NCBI RefSeq assembly: GCF_963169125.1
Contig: NC_084798.1
Location: 102,937,970 to 103,001,969, forward strand
Length of the DNA stretch: 64,000 nt
DNA from: Humulus lupulus
Lineage: Eukaryota > Streptophyta > Magnoliopsida > Rosales > Cannabaceae
Direction: 5' to 3'
Made by a program: the position numbers and the translations under genes
The notes under the pieces: generated by a model
The model's input: the letters and a program-made list of their open reading frames with translations, nothing else
Told to the model about the DNA's origin: nothing
The model's database searches: none
Shown here: positions 11,471-23,699 of the stretch, one piece after another
Position numbering within the stretch: position 1 is the first letter of the stretch
Layout: the number at the start of each line of letters is the position of its first letter

Positions 11471-13050
11471 TCTAGCATGCTTCACTTTACAAAGCTAAAA
11501 ACCTTTTCGAATAGCATAATATTTCAACACAATCACAAAGTGCTTGTGATACCTAAATCTTTGTCACTACCTAAACACTATATTTCCATTCTCGTAAATA
11601 TCCTCAACTTTTGCTTCTGTCATTTTAATGTTTGGATCAACCTTATTTTCATTCCTTTGTACTCTTATAGCTTATGTGACTAGCCTCATCACTATCATAA
11701 TAATCCCCAAACAATGCCTCTAATTCATAACAATATTTACTAATTTCATAATTGTTTGCCTCCCTTTTTTCCACTCCAAGTCATTGTCATTTATGAGACA
11801 TAACAACAACTCAACATTGGATTTAATGGTGTCCTGTTACATTTTTTATGCTCTTTAATTTGAATTTTGGTGCCTCCTTCGGTGACAACTTGATGATGCA
11901 CCTGGTTCAAATTGTGGCATGAAATAATCAAGTGGATCAACACTAAAACATCACTCAATTAAGTATATAGAATTCGAGCAATTAATGATGAAAGATTTAA
12001 AAGAGCAAAGAGCACAAATGGGTGAGATGCAAGCCAATTTTAGATTATATAATGAATATCAATTTAGTAAAATAATAAATTCAAAACATTAATTTATTAC
12101 AAGATGAATGCCTTTACATGGTTCACATTGTGGCATGACATTCATAGGTGAATCAAAGTCTAGTAACTCGTGCTCAATTTTATCAAATTGTAGTAGCTCC
12201 TACTAATTTCGATCAAAATCTTAAAGCTGCTTAACTTGAAGTTCTTCTTGGAAGACACCAGGTGAAAATCTCTTCCTTTAATGGCAGTTGTTGGTTGTTC
12301 ATGAATGGCATCATGTGCTTCAAATTTTGGGATGGAAGATGGTGATTGTTCTTGCATGGTAGCAAGTGCCTCAAATTATGGCATTGCAGCAAGTGGTTCT
12401 TCTTTGATGGCAGCATGTGCTTTAAACTGTGGCATGGAAGCATGTGGTTCTTCTTGGATGGAAGTAAGTGCAACTTCAGCTTATGCATCAGGAGACTCTT
12501 TTTGGATGGTAGCAAGTGTCTCTTCGTCAATGGAAGTAGGTGTAGCTTCAAATGGTGTAGTAGATGGTTCTTTTCGGTTGGAACCATGTGCAACAGGTAG
12601 TTATTCTTGGTTCACAACAAGTGCATCTTCTTGGATGACAGCAAGTGCAGCGGTACATGCCTCAGTAGAAGTGGGACTTCAATTGAAAATGGTTTAGGCC
12701 TTAAACCAACTCTCTTATGCACGTATTTCTTGATACGTTCAAATCTAAGGTCGAGGAACTTCAACTTGAATTAGTGTTAGTTGTGCATCAACTTCTGGAA
12801 CTATGCTTGAGGAAGCTTTTGGAGTTCTATGTGGACGTGGCACTAGTGGTGGACCATTGTCTTCATCAAATTTTACAATTTCTACAACATCAATGGGCGC
12901 AGGATCATGAGTTACAATACTTAATGGCTATAATGCCAACATGTCAACATTTAGATATATGATATATTTCTCATTTTCATTCAGCAAAAACATGTCAAAT
13001 AATCATCATCATTTGCCCTCACTTTAGTATAACCTCTCTCAATCAAAGTT
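11471..13050 (-). pseudogene. Probable Mutator-like (MULE) transposase N-terminal remnant
   Basis: The minus strand gives VEIVKFDEDNGPPLVPRP (about 12890), then an acidic linker built of 17-residue repeats (12292-12495). It continues with EISKYCYELEALFGDYYDSD (about 11740-11690) and, after frame breaks, VLKYYAIRKGF near 11500. An acidic, repetitive N-terminus followed by an F-x-LK.YAIRKGF block is the layout of plant MuDR/MULE transposases before the DNA-binding domain. The catalytic domain and zinc finger are absent, because the solo LTR begins where they should follow. Several stops occur. The family call is an inference from weak motifs. Confidence 0.35.
12292..12495 (-). repeat. Four 51-bp tandem repeats (17-codon protein repeat)
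   Basis: Units start at 12292, 12343, 12394 and 12445, each beginning TGGTTCTTCTTTGATGG or a close variant. On the minus strand they encode a 17-residue unit such as IQEEPHASMPQFKAHAA, IKEEPLAAMP and MQEQSPSSIPKFEAHDA. Because the unit is a multiple of three, open frames exist in several frames on both strands here; the minus frame with acidic EEP/FEA units is the sensible one. Confidence 0.75.
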
Positions 13051-13900
13051 GTGATCTTAAATTTTATTGTATTACCTTTAACATTGTTCATATCCCCAAT
13101 AATGTCCTCAATAAGACCTTTTGTAAATCCATAATGTTGTAATGTTCATGATCAATTCTAAATGGTTTTAAGGCACGTCCACTGTACAACATTTGCAATG
13201 TGTGGACAGTCATGCTAAAACTCTTGTAAGTTGAATAACTAAGAAAACTTGAAAACCTTAACGAAAAAGACCCATAAAAATACAAATATATAAATAGAAA
13301 CATTAACTTTTGACATAAAAAAAAAACAATGTCTTTAGAAACCTAGATAACCAAACTTTTATTTCCTTAAAAAAACTAAGAAGCCACCTAATAGGCGACA
13401 TGTCACCTAGGTGGTGATGTGTTGCCACCTCCTTTACAAAAATGTTCATTTTTTGGCTTCAAAATGTGTTTTAAAAAGGTCTAATCTTATTAAATGGATC
13501 TAATGACTGTACTTGACCTATTTAAATAGTTTTTGTTTATAGAATTTTTGGGACTTGATCACTCATTTTAACTCTCTCACTCAAGCTCTCAAAGATTCTC
13601 AATTTTCTCCAAAAAATTTCATCAAGATTACTTGACTTGTGAATTTCTTAGACTTGTTTTATCCCACTCCTTATTCTATCTTTGTAGAAAACTCAAGCAA
13701 CTCTCTTAGTGGTTTGAAATAAAGATTTTTGACAAAGATTCTCATTTTGTACAACCCTTTATTTTTTGTGTGTGTTATTGTTTCCTTTTTTTTCTTGTAA
13801 TTTTCTTCTTAGCTTTTGTGGAATGCCATTGTTGTTCCAACCACTCACCCCTCTATAATCAAAACATTTATTATCATTCGCTTGTGATTTTTCTCATCTC
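13051..13900. other. No gene seen; possible degraded copia LTR and leader
   Basis: AT-rich sequence before the copia gag. The CTCTCACTCAAGCTCTCAAAG stretch and the TCTAACA just before gag would suit the end of a copia LTR. No matching second LTR is present in the window and no primer binding site is recognisable. Confidence 0.3.
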
Positions 13901-14812
13901 TAACAATAGAAAAATGCTCTACATTCATGGTGGCTCTCAAATTCATGCACCAAGACTCGGTAAGGCTATATCACTTCAGCAACACAAATTTTCTTAGTTG
14001 GCAAGACAACATTCAATTTCTACTCACCACTCTCACGGTCTCATACATTTTGGATCCATATTTGAAGACTCTTCCCACTCCCAAAGATGATATCATCGCC
14101 AAAATTATCACTGAAAGACAGAAAATGGAAGATAATGAACTCATTTATAAGGGTCATATTCTCAATTTTGCGCTTCGATAGTGTTTATGATCTCTACACC
14201 AATACTAGTGGCGCCAAGAAAACATGGGAGACACTTGAGAATAATTAAAAAGTGGAGTAAAAATGTACTAAAAAGTTTGTCATTACTTAATACATGGAGT
14301 TTAAATTTCATAATGATAAACCATTGCTTCCACAAATTCATGAGTTGCAAGTTTTTCTTAACAAAAAGAGTACTATAAAGATAGTTTCACCCAAGACATT
14401 TCTTGTGGTGCCATTATAGCCAAACTACCTCAAAGTTTGAGGGGCTTTTGGTAAAAAATATCAAACACTTGAGAATTGAAGAATAATCTCGCTCAATAGA
14501 TAAGTGTGAGAATGAGTCCAATGGAGGGACTTCTATAACAAATGTGGTAGATACTCCTAACTCTTATCAACCCTGAAATCATCAAGGGAAAGGTAACAAG
14601 TGGCACAATGGCAAAGGTGACAACCCTCTATCCCCAAAGGACAATTCAAGGGCAACAAATGCCCTTGTTTTGTATGTTGCAAAGTGGTCACTATGCTACA
14701 GATTGTAGGTTCCGCAAGCACCAAAATGGGAGCAAGGTGAATGCCACTAATGATGAGATTGTTGCCACCCTAAGTGAAGTGAATGTCATCCAAGGAAAAT
14801 TTTAATGATGGT
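13901..14812 (+). pseudogene. Ty1/copia Gag pseudogene
   Basis: From ATG at 13927 the frame reads MVALKFMHQDSVRLYHF, then FLSWQDNIQFLLTTLTVSYI and LDPYLKTLPTPKDDI: the start of copia Gag (UBN2-type). After a stop at 14179 further fragments follow. A CCHC knuckle near 14670-14710 is split over two frames (CPCFVC in one, SGHYATDCRFRK in the next), so one base has been lost or gained inside it. The ancestral Gag would have bound RNA in virus-like particles. It leads directly into the protease region. Confidence 0.75.
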
Positions 14813-16155
14813 GTTATGACATATGTTCCACCATTCATGTTTCCTATGACAATGCTCTTTTTAAAACTTTTGATATGGTCAAGGAGGGTCATGAGATACA
14901 AATGGGAAATGAAAAGAAGTCTTAGGTGGAGGGCAAAGGTATCATTAATTTGGTCTTCACTTTCAGCAAGAAGATGGTTCTCACTAATATTCTCTATGTA
15001 CCTTAGATGAATAAGAACATTGTTAATTAATGGCGACGTACTAAGCAAACTGAGCATCAAAGCAATTTTTGAGTCTACTAATCTAATTTTGTCAAGGGAT
15101 GAAAACATTGTTAGAAAAAGGTGCTCCAATGAAGGAATGGTGAAACTTGTAGAATTGAGAACAATTCTTTGAACAATAATACTTCTCATTATTGCTATAT
15201 TGTTTGCTCTAATTCTTCTTTATTATGACATAATAGACTTGCTCATATAGTTTATACTATTATTAAATGAATTGTTAGATATGGCTTGTTGAATTGTGAT
15301 GTTAGCAATGTTGATAGATATAAATTATGCATCAAATATAAAATGGTTAAGAAACTTTTTCCTAGTGTTAATAAAAATACAAACTTTCTTGACATGATTT
15401 ATGTGAAATAAATGACATGTTAACTAGAGGTGAAAATAGGTATTTCTTGGCTTTCATAGAAATTTTTTCTAGGTTCACTTATGTGTATCTACTTAAGAGT
15501 AAGGATGAAACTAATAATGTTGTTAAGATATACAAAGCTTAAAAGAAAATCAATTAGATAAGAAAATAAAAGTGCTTAGAAGTGATTAGGATGGTGAATA
15601 TTTTGTAATGGATTTAATATGTTTTTTATGGAACATGAAATTATTCATGAATGTATAGCTCCAAACACTTCACAACAAAATGGTATAGTCGAAAGAAATA
15701 ATATAACTTTCATTGAAATGGTTAATGTTATGCTATTACATGCTAAGTTGAATTATAATATGTCGGGGGGAGAAACCTTACTAGTGGAATGTCATATACT
15801 TAATCAAATTCCAATGAAAAAGAATAATATCTTTCCATGCAACATAAGGAAAGGTATAAAACCTAACCTTAGTTATTTTAAAGTGTGGGGGTGTCTTACT
15901 TATTGCTAAAGCAGAGATCCTAAAAAGACCAAATTGGGTCCAAGAGTCATTAAATGTGTATTTTATTGGCTATGCTTCCCATAACAAGGTCTATAGATTA
16001 TTAGACTTAGAGTCTAATGTAATCATTGAATCTAGAGAGGTGGATTTTTTTTTAAAGAATTTGTTATATTATGATAATAATGTTTGTATGAAAAGAGCAT
16101 ATAATGTGCGCAACGGTGGTTTTAAAAATTTATTGTTTTCATCAATACAAAGCTA
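14813..16155 (+). pseudogene. Ty1/copia protease-integrase pseudogene, truncated before RT
   Basis: Protease fragments (IQMGNEKKS, FTFSKKMVLTNILYVP) lie near 14890-15005. The integrase HHCC region follows (HNRLAHIVYTII near 15230). The core has LRSD near 15578 followed by a TAG inside the SD-x-GGEY motif. Then comes the Glu motif IAPNTSQQNGIVERNN at about 15656 and the linker SYFKVWGCLTYC near 15880. VFIGYASHNKVYRLLDLESN, with SREVDFFLKN after it, marks the integrase-RT boundary. Sequence stops being copia-like at about 16155, so RT and RNase H are missing. The gag-protease-integrase order places it in copia. Confidence 0.85.
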
Positions 16156-16619
16156 GGATCTCATATATATATATATACATTAAATCAAAGCATACAAAAG
16201 TTAGATCTAATACCTCTCATAACTTATCAAGTGTCAGTGCTATCTTTTAATAATTAATAACGAACATCTAATCCATGTGAGTGACAGTGAGATCCACACC
16301 ACAATTTTTCAAGTCCATCCCCAACGTATTAGGACGTGTCCGAGCACGTAGAATGATAAAAGACAAATCTCTATCTCTAGATGTACTTAACACATAAGAT
16401 CTAGAGATTTGTGGAAGAAAACACTTTTGAAAGAATGAGAAAAAATATCAATGTATTTTTCAGGATTATGAAAACTTATGAAAACCACCAAAGACAACTC
16501 AAATATATATATATAGTGTAGGTCAAATCTCATTAAGTTTATTTTTTATTTATTTAATAAATATTTAAATCAAATTAAAATATTAACTAAGTAATTAAAT
16601 AATAAATAAATAAAACAAA
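16156..16619 (-). repeat. LTR-like fragment related to the non-autonomous element at 39.9 kb
   Basis: Read in reverse, TCTAGATCTTATGTGTT followed by CATCTAGAGA resembles the block near 41510 (TCTAGATCTCATGTGTTGAG, ATATCTAGAGA). There are TA-rich microsatellites at about 16163-16180 and 16503-16515. No coding sequence. The relation rests on a short block, so it is tentative. Confidence 0.3.
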
Positions 16620-17377
16620 TAAGTAACTGCTCAATTTGTGTCAACCTAGAGGGTCCAACCTAGTGACCTGCGCCAGTCATTATGCATTGAAGTGTGATAC
16701 TTTTTTCCCTAAAAACTGGCGTGATGATGTGGCATGAATTTTGGACACGTGTCAACCAAACAATGACATAATTTTTTAAGAGGCTAATCGACTGTCGACC
16801 AAAAGACAGAGATTCATAGGAAGTTTCATCATACAACTGGTCAAGGCTTAGTCAAGGCCTCATTCAAAAGAGCTAGTTGGTGGCACACTCGACCAAAGTT
16901 AGTCGTGCACTGCGGCAAAGATGCTCAAAGTTGTTAGTCTACACGGATATTTGTTAGATATTTACTGTTTCAAATGTAGCATGTATTATTTATGCGCATA
17001 TTTTATTATTACTTTCCATGCAAGCCATGTAAGGCCCACATTCAATCTCACTAAATTCTTAAGCCTATAAATAGAGGGTTCAGTGAATCATTATTTTCTA
17101 AGCTAAAAGATCTAAGTTGTAATCTATGAATTCACATACTTTTATACACCGAATCGTGTACTCTCTCAAGCTTACGAAACTCAGTTGGCATAGGCTCATC
17201 TGATAGTGGGCTTGGGATATTTCTACAATAAAAAAAATATAAGTGGTCGTAGGTTATTACCAATATATGGGGCTGAACCACTATAAATCTTGGTGTCATT
17301 TTTATATTTTAGTTCAGTTCTCAGCTTTTCATATTTTTTATTTGAGTTAGTGTCGTTGGCCAAATATGTGGTCAACA
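16620..17377 (+). repeat. 5' LTR of a Tat-lineage Ty3/gypsy element (start uncertain)
   Basis: A TATA box (TATAAATAG at 17066) is followed by a likely transcribed leader. The LTR ends GTGGTCAACA at 17377. Directly after it comes TTTTGGTGCTTTC, the position and form expected for the primer binding site of this group, and then gag. The 3' third matches the LTR tail at 6393-6632. I cannot see a firm TG start. Confidence 0.6.
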
Positions 17378-17442
17378 TTTTGGTGCTTTCTTTGAGAGTT
17401 GTACTTAAGAACACTGACACTCAGTTGCAGATTATCAACCAT

Positions 17443-17575
17443 CCCTCCTAAAAAGAATCAAGGTTAGCAGTTGGGCAAGATAGCCAAGGGCCCACAGGAC
17501 CTTCCTCCACCTCCTCCCCCAGGAGTTATTGAAGAGGAACCCTAGGTCGAGTTGAAAGAAGAAAGCGAGGAGATG
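17443..17575 (+). pseudogene. Tat-lineage Gag, extreme N-terminus (split by CACTA-1)
   Basis: After the leader the reading gives a proline-rich stretch (PPPPPPGVIEEEP near 17505), typical of Gag starts in Tat elements. It breaks at 17575 exactly at the CACTA-1 target site ATG and resumes at 28685-28687. Stops are present. Identification depends on the fragments downstream. Confidence 0.5.
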
Positions 17576-17582
17576 CACTACT

Positions 17583-17960
17583 ATAATAATAGCCTTTAAC
17601 TTCGGCTTTTTAGGTTAATAGTCTTCTGTTTTCGCTGAAATCGAAACAGAAGCCTATCCATGCAAAGTTAAAACCTTACAATAACCAAAGTTAAAAATTA
17701 AGAATAGACTTCGGTTATTACCTAAAACCGAAGTCTATTCTTAGCTTTAACTTTGGTTTTTATGTAATAACTTAAGTTAAAATGTTCCAGCGTGAATATT
17801 TAAACCTTTTAACTTTCGTTATTACATAAAAACTGAAGTTAAAGGTATAAATATACTTCGATTTTTATGTAATAACCGAAGTTAAAGGGTTATTTAAAAA
17901 AATATTTTGTTTTGTAATAATCGAATTGTATATATATTTTTGTTTTGTAATAACCGAAAT
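17583..17960. repeat. Subterminal repeats of CACTA-1, left end
   Basis: Repeated, partly inverted copies of a TTTAACTTCGGTTTTTATGT / ACATAAAAACCGAAGTTAAA motif occur about every 50-80 bp. The right end (28520-28684) carries the same motif (AACTTCGCTTTTTATGT, AAAAATCGAAGTTAAA). Such subterminal arrays bind the TNPA-type protein in known CACTA elements. Confidence 0.85.
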
Positions 17961-18239
17961 ATATATATTTATTTCATATTATATAACCAAATATTTATTT
18001 TAGATTTAATATCTAGAAATCTAATTTAGTTTAATATAAATAATGTTTTATTTCCTTTACGGACATTATTATGATTTAATTGATCATTTTCATAAATAAA
18101 ATTCAACAAGTTTGTAATCTTATAAAAACATTCATATATACTAAACATTCATTCTTTTGTCTAAAGCAAAAGACATAGTATTCATATTTTTCTAACCTAA
18201 TTGATATAATTATAAGTACCTATAAGACTAAATTCACCT

Positions 18240-18306
18240 AATAATAAATAAAAGTTGTCAATCTTGCTAACCATTCATGTTTTATTGGGAGGAGGTCATC
18301 GATCTT
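18240..18306 (-). pseudogene. Severed last-exon piece of CACTA-1 gene 2
   Basis: Joining 20690-20602 to 18301-18240 in reverse gives FDGKNVYSE followed by IDDLLPIKHEWLARL and a stop. This resembles the E-W-containing end of plant Ulp1-like proteins. It is separated from the rest of the exon by the solo LTR at 18307-20601. The call depends on that reconstruction of one short junction. Confidence 0.5.
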
Positions 18307-20601
18307 TGTAACGCCCTGGATAGCCAAGACCGCTACACTGTGTATTTGTAAAGGTGCAAGACTTGCTAATCAAGCAAACCAGTTAAAAACGTGAATTCTA
18401 AAGTCATTAATGCACTAGGGTTAAAAGGTTTTGGGCTCAAAAGATACTTTCCATATAATTAAACATTTGCACATGGGATCCCAAAAAAATAGCGTTTAAA
18501 AGTCTGTGTACAAAATTTCTAGTGTACAGACAACCACCAGCCTTTCTAAAGGCAAAACAGAAGTTTATGGTTTTCCTGTCCCTGTCTCCCCTCAACCGTG
18601 GCGGCTGAGCAGCTGATCATGTACATTCTACTCTCAGAGCTCTCTAAATCAGGGCTGATCAAGCTTGCCCTTGCCTTTACCTGCACCACGAAGCACCCGT
18701 GAGCCAAGGCCCAGCAAGAAAACATATCATATTATATAACAAGCAATAATAACATTTGGATAACCCTTTAAGCATGTTCATACACCTAACATACCACAAT
18801 AATCACAAAGCATGAAGATTCAACCAAAGAGTCAGCTAATCATCACCTAGCTATACAACATAACAATCCACCAATCAATAATAACAAACAAATTACATAA
18901 TAATCGGGGTCGACACCTTAGGTCGCACCCTCTGTTTACCCCACTGACTCCAGGCCGCTTAAACCGAGCTCAGTGCATAATAAGCTATCCTCAGCTACCA
19001 GTGGCCGAGCTGCGCCCTATGCGCTAGTGTAAACTTCGGCACTCTTAGGTCGTTGGTTTACTGTTCACATGGCATAATACCATCCTTTACAAAGCATACA
19101 AAATAGGGAACCTTTAGTCCCATTATAAATCCACGACCGGGTGCAGTTTTCTTACCTTTAATTCCCAAGTTTACTGATTACGAGTGACGCCTCTCGAGCA
19201 CGATCTGCTTCCCAAGCCCTAGCTTAATACCTATTCACAACCAAGATAAGGAGTACCATTAATAATCACGTTAATATTTTCGGATGGAGTTCTAGCTTCC
19301 GGGACATCGAATTCCACCAAACACGGTGTTGGAATGATCCCGAGCACCCTAGGTTAGGTTTCCGCGCTTAAAACCCGTAAGGGCCGCGACCCCTGAAACC
19401 CATGCCACGGCCCGCCCCTGAAATAGATGGTAGGCCTCCCTGAAGATAGACATGCATCGCAGCCCTGCCATGTGGCGCAGCGACGCTTCCCCATTGCAGA
19501 GCCTCCTTGGCTCATCCGTGCTTTGCTGGGCCGCGAACAGAGCCGTGGCCCAGTCCTTCGTGCCCAGAAAATCCACCATTCCTAACATCCTAACCTTGCT
19601 CAAAACCACCCCAAAGCACCCTAATTCCAAAACCCATTGATCACAAGACTTTTAACATGATTCTAGCAACATAATCCAACAAAAACCTAGCTTAAAAACT
19701 CATTAAGATCCCATTTTGATTTCTAAAACCCAGCAGCTCAAGAACTCTAAAACCAGTCATGCAAACTCATAATTTAAACTTTAAATTACGAATTGAAGCT
19801 TACCTTCTTTGATGAACCACCTCCTTAACAATTTCTAAGCTAATACCCAAGATTTCCAGCTTCAATTCAGTCCTTAAATTTCAAAACCACAACCACTCTT
19901 AGAACCCAACCAAAACACGGAATTCTAATAATCAAGAGTGTAATTCAGTCATTACCTTAGTCCTGGTGAAGTTCCCTTAGCTAGATCTGAGCTAATCCCT
20001 CAAAACTTCAGCTCAAATCACAAGATTTCCAGCTGAGTTTCGTAGATTCTAGTGGTTTTCCTTGAAGAAAAAGAAGAAAGAAGGAGAGAGAGAGGGGAGG
20101 GTCGGTTCCTCTATTTCCACCATGTTCTGAGGTTTTTACTTAATATATCCTTAGGTAATTAAGTTAATCCCGGGACTCGGGGTACCGAAAACGTCCCAGA
20201 GGGAAAAATGCTAAAATTCCCCAATATTCCCGCCTAAGCTTCCTAACCTCAAATATATCTCCAATTATTTATTTCCATAACCCGATAACCCAAATAATCA
20301 CCTAATACCTGAAATACCCCTTGACTTGCCCCAAGTCAAGTATTAAGCCCCATTGTGACATTTCCAACTAACTAGCTCCCTAAGATCGCCTCAAGTTGCA
20401 AGCTGCAGATTTACCCCCATAATAATGTGGTTCTCACACGTATAACATATAGTCACATTTACATTCATATAACCATACAAGCATGCTTATCATATAATCA
20501 AATCATGCATTAAACTAATAAATTCACACACAAACCAATTATGCCCTCCCAGCACACTAATTAAGGCCCTTAAGCCATATTAGTGATTTTGGGTCGTTAC
20601 A
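18307..20601 (-). repeat. Solo LTR inside the second gene of CACTA-1
   Basis: On the minus strand it starts TGTAACGACCC and ends CAGGGCGTTACA. The flanks are ATCTT (18302-18306) and ATCTC (20602-20606), a 5-bp target duplication with one change. It carries the U5 block in reverse (CCTTTACCTGCACCACGAAG near 18680, GAGCCAAGG) but no primer binding site, gag or pol. Removing it joins two parts of the final exon of the Ulp1-like gene. It belongs to the same LTR family as 8968-11470 and 35007-36205. Confidence 0.88.
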
Positions 20602-20734
20602 ATCTCACTATACACATTTTTCCCATCAAACTTTAAAAATTGAAAAACAAAAATTAATGAGCATACTACTTATTTTATAGTTTATCATAAGCCAAAATAA
20701 ATTATAAGAATATAAACAAACCTACTATATTTTT

Positions 20735-23632
20735 TAGGACTCCCACCGCATTTGTTGCCCTTACAAGATCCCGTATGTATTTTAATACATAGAAACCACA
20801 TTCATGACTCTTTGGTTGTTTTGGGCACTGAATATTGAAGATCTTGGTAAACTTCCCAATCATGGAATTTGAAGAAGGCCTTTCGTATGCACTACATTAA
20901 GAAATTAAAGATGTAAAAAATTTAATAATTTAAAATTGAAAATTTAAGAAACATAATTTTAAAAATAAAATTTACCTCGTCATCAATGCATCAATTTGTG
21001 GAGGTCGTTCATGTACTTTTAATGGGTCAAGAAATATGACCTTTCCTTGTGGCATAACGATCATTAGCATCCAATGCTGACTAAAATAATAATTAAGGTA
21101 AATTAATTAAATGATTATATGAAAAGAGTAGTTAAAGTAGTTTTAGGTTGTTCTTACTTCACGTTCCAAGGAATAAAGTACATTTGCCCTGGTCTATCTA
21201 TTGTCATCAACCAATTGGCCATAATTGAAGTTGTACGCTCTACATCTTGTGCATTGTTAGTACTAAGAAGCTCAGTATCAAAAAACTTGAAATAGACACG
21301 TGTATTTTCGTAAAGGCTCTCCCAAATGCATCTGTAAAAATTTCTCAAGTATTAAATTTTTAAAAAATATTTCAGCAAAGTTTCCCCTATAAATAGGATT
21401 ACCCAAATCTGTTAACATTCAATTTACAGCTAAAATATTCCACAGTTCGCACAGGAGATAAGCAGAATCATGTCATGTTTATCTTAAATTAAAGATTAAG
21501 TTGAAGTTGAAGGGATACCTTATGCCAAAAAGTATGGCTGAGCCTCCAATATTATCCAAAGTTGCTACTTGCTCTACATCTTCTAAAGTGATGAAGATGG
21601 ACTCGCGATTCATAAATGATTGGTAAACAGGAATTACTACGACTCATGTTGTTCCTTTAATCGAACAATATTCCTTCACAATAAATCTAAGACTAATGTG
21701 GATGCGATTCATTATGTGAGCATTGAATAGTTGGGGTTCTATTTCAGCTTCTCCTACATTGATGTGAGATCCAGCTGATGACACATGTGGGCTAGGCATG
21801 GATTTATGTTTTTCCTTGGACGCACTTCTTAACATTGCAGGGTTCTTTTGTAGGGGACCCTGTATAATATCATTCAAATTTTTAATACTATATAAATATA
21901 TAACAAATAAATAAAGTGATGAATTTTTTTATACCTCATGAGTCATAATTAAATGTTTCGACCAAGGAAGGAATGTATCGGCTGTATCACGAACATATCG
22001 TACTTCACCAACTGCAATTGGGATTTTGGCATCCTCTTGTATAAAATTGGTGACCGCGGGACCAAATTATCCAGTTGAACTATATGAATTGTGACAGGGC
22101 CCACTGAATCAAATATGACACCCTCAATCACTATGTTGTGAATATTATCTGAACATAGTTTCACAACGTTGTTATGCTGTGGAGGAAATTGATACATAAC
22201 AGGTTGAAATTGTTCTTCAATGTTTTCTCCATTATTGTATTCTACTTCAGTGTCCATATTCTCCTCTTCATTGTAGAATTGTTCTTCATTTTCATTCTCC
22301 TCTGATTGTCTAGCTCTTTCCCTTTTCAGCTCTTTAACTTCTTTTGGGAGTCTAGCAATCTCGTTTTCTATCTGAGAAACAACATCTGACACTTTCCTTT
22401 TTTTTTTCATCCAAATAATGAAGTCATTTTAGCAGTAAACCTACAAAATAATCCACTAAGTTAATTATTTTAGTTATGTAAATAGAAAGCTAACACAAAT
22501 TAAAAAGTAACATACCCAGCAGCTCGAACACAACTTGAGTGCTCAGGCGTTTCTAATGCTTGAGTCAAGATGTCATCCCAATCCTTAGCTACAATTTCAC
22601 CACGACTAGTTTTTTCTTTCAATTCCTCTTATTCGACATACCATTAACCAATAAAGTTAATAATGTATACAAATTGAAGTTAGTTTAATCATTGTTACAT
22701 TACTTTAGATCACTTACTATCTTCTCTTGAATCTGTATGTCCAATTTTGTGACAAGATTTTTTTTTTCACGAGCTCTTAGCCAAAATTCATGGCATTTTA
22801 CATTTTGCACACCTCGTTCTTTTTTCTACAACATACAAGATAATTAAAGTTATTTGGTGAAACTCAATATATGCTAAACCACTAACGTGAATTACTTACC
22901 AAATCCTCTTTAATATTCACCATCCCTCTGCGAGATGTGCAATGCCTCGATGTATTTTGTAGAGCTCGTTTTGTTTGTGCTTTCCTGAATTCCTACAAAA
23001 AATATTTAAATTTAAGTTACTAAACACTTATTAATCATATATCGAAACTGAGTTTGCACAAAAAAAGTACCTGAAACTCTGGAGATAGATGAAGTTTGAC
23101 AAACTGTAGCCATTCCTCGTGGTCGATTTCTGGATATGATGATGGGACATGTGAGAGTCATTCCATCATGTTCACATTTTCCAATGGGTAGATGTATTTG
23201 GTAGTGATATGATTTTTAAAATACTTCATCATTCTTCTAACAATTTTCAGGCACCCTTTCTTCCATGACTCTGGAACGTTGTTACCACCCTGAAAATATA
23301 AAGACAACTAATCAATTAAATTTAAACATTAAATTCAAATGAACACCAAAGAATTACACATTCCATAGATTAACTTACATATATATCAGTCCATATATTA
23401 TCTTTCAAATGTTGTGGGACATGCCTCCAATCATCATAATTTAGAGAGATTGACCTTCTGCATCTAACTCCAAGGTATGAAATCATCTCTGAATATGCAT
23501 CTCCAAAAGGTTGTCACCTATCATTGTACTCAAGGTCTACCCTGATTCATTTTCGTTGATTTACATGACCCATCTTTGTAGGACGTCACTTATTTGGCAT
23601 ATTTTGATCTCCTGGATCTGTCATCTGCACCA
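20735..23632 (-). pseudogene. CACTA-1 gene 2: plant-transposase region, coiled coil and Ulp1-type cysteine protease
   Basis: A multi-exon gene in reverse. Exon-like blocks give ISYLGVRCRRSISLNYDDW (about 23490), VPESWKKGCLKIVRRMMKYF (23280), DHEEWLQFVKLHLSPEFQ (23130) and KAQTKRALQNTSRHCTSRRG (22990). Then comes an acidic, Lys/Glu-rich coiled coil (22410-22200), a conserved block PIAVGEVRYVRDTADTFLPW (about 22000), and a C48 protease end. That end has QHWMLMIVMPQGKVIFLDPL (21083-20975; His and Asp) and KQPKSHECGFYVLKYI (about 20820-20770; Gln and Cys). Splice phases agree: NV(AA|T)QHW across the 21158/21083 junction. There is a TGA near 21646. The last exon is broken by the solo LTR. Ulp1 domains cleave ubiquitin-like modifiers; their role in CACTA elements is not established. 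Confidence 0.8.
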
Positions 23633-23699
23633 TAAACTTCAATTTAACAGTGATTAATTACAATTTTTACATTACTAAAAACATACACATAATTAGGAC

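Noticed and set aside
8961..11477. TAGCA on both sides of the solo LTR (8961-8965, 11473-11477) as target duplication
   Set aside because: It would require the LTR to start AG and end TC; the conserved TG...TA(CA) termini put the borders two bases further in, where flanks do not match.
12231..12697. Open frames of 120-130 codons on both strands
   Set aside because: Artefacts of the 51-bp repeat whose length is a multiple of three; only the minus frame with acidic 17-residue units makes sense as protein.
19349..19640. Overlapping frames of 93 and 62 codons on opposite strands
   Set aside because: They lie in the GC-richer middle of a solo LTR, and neither shows a domain or coding bias.
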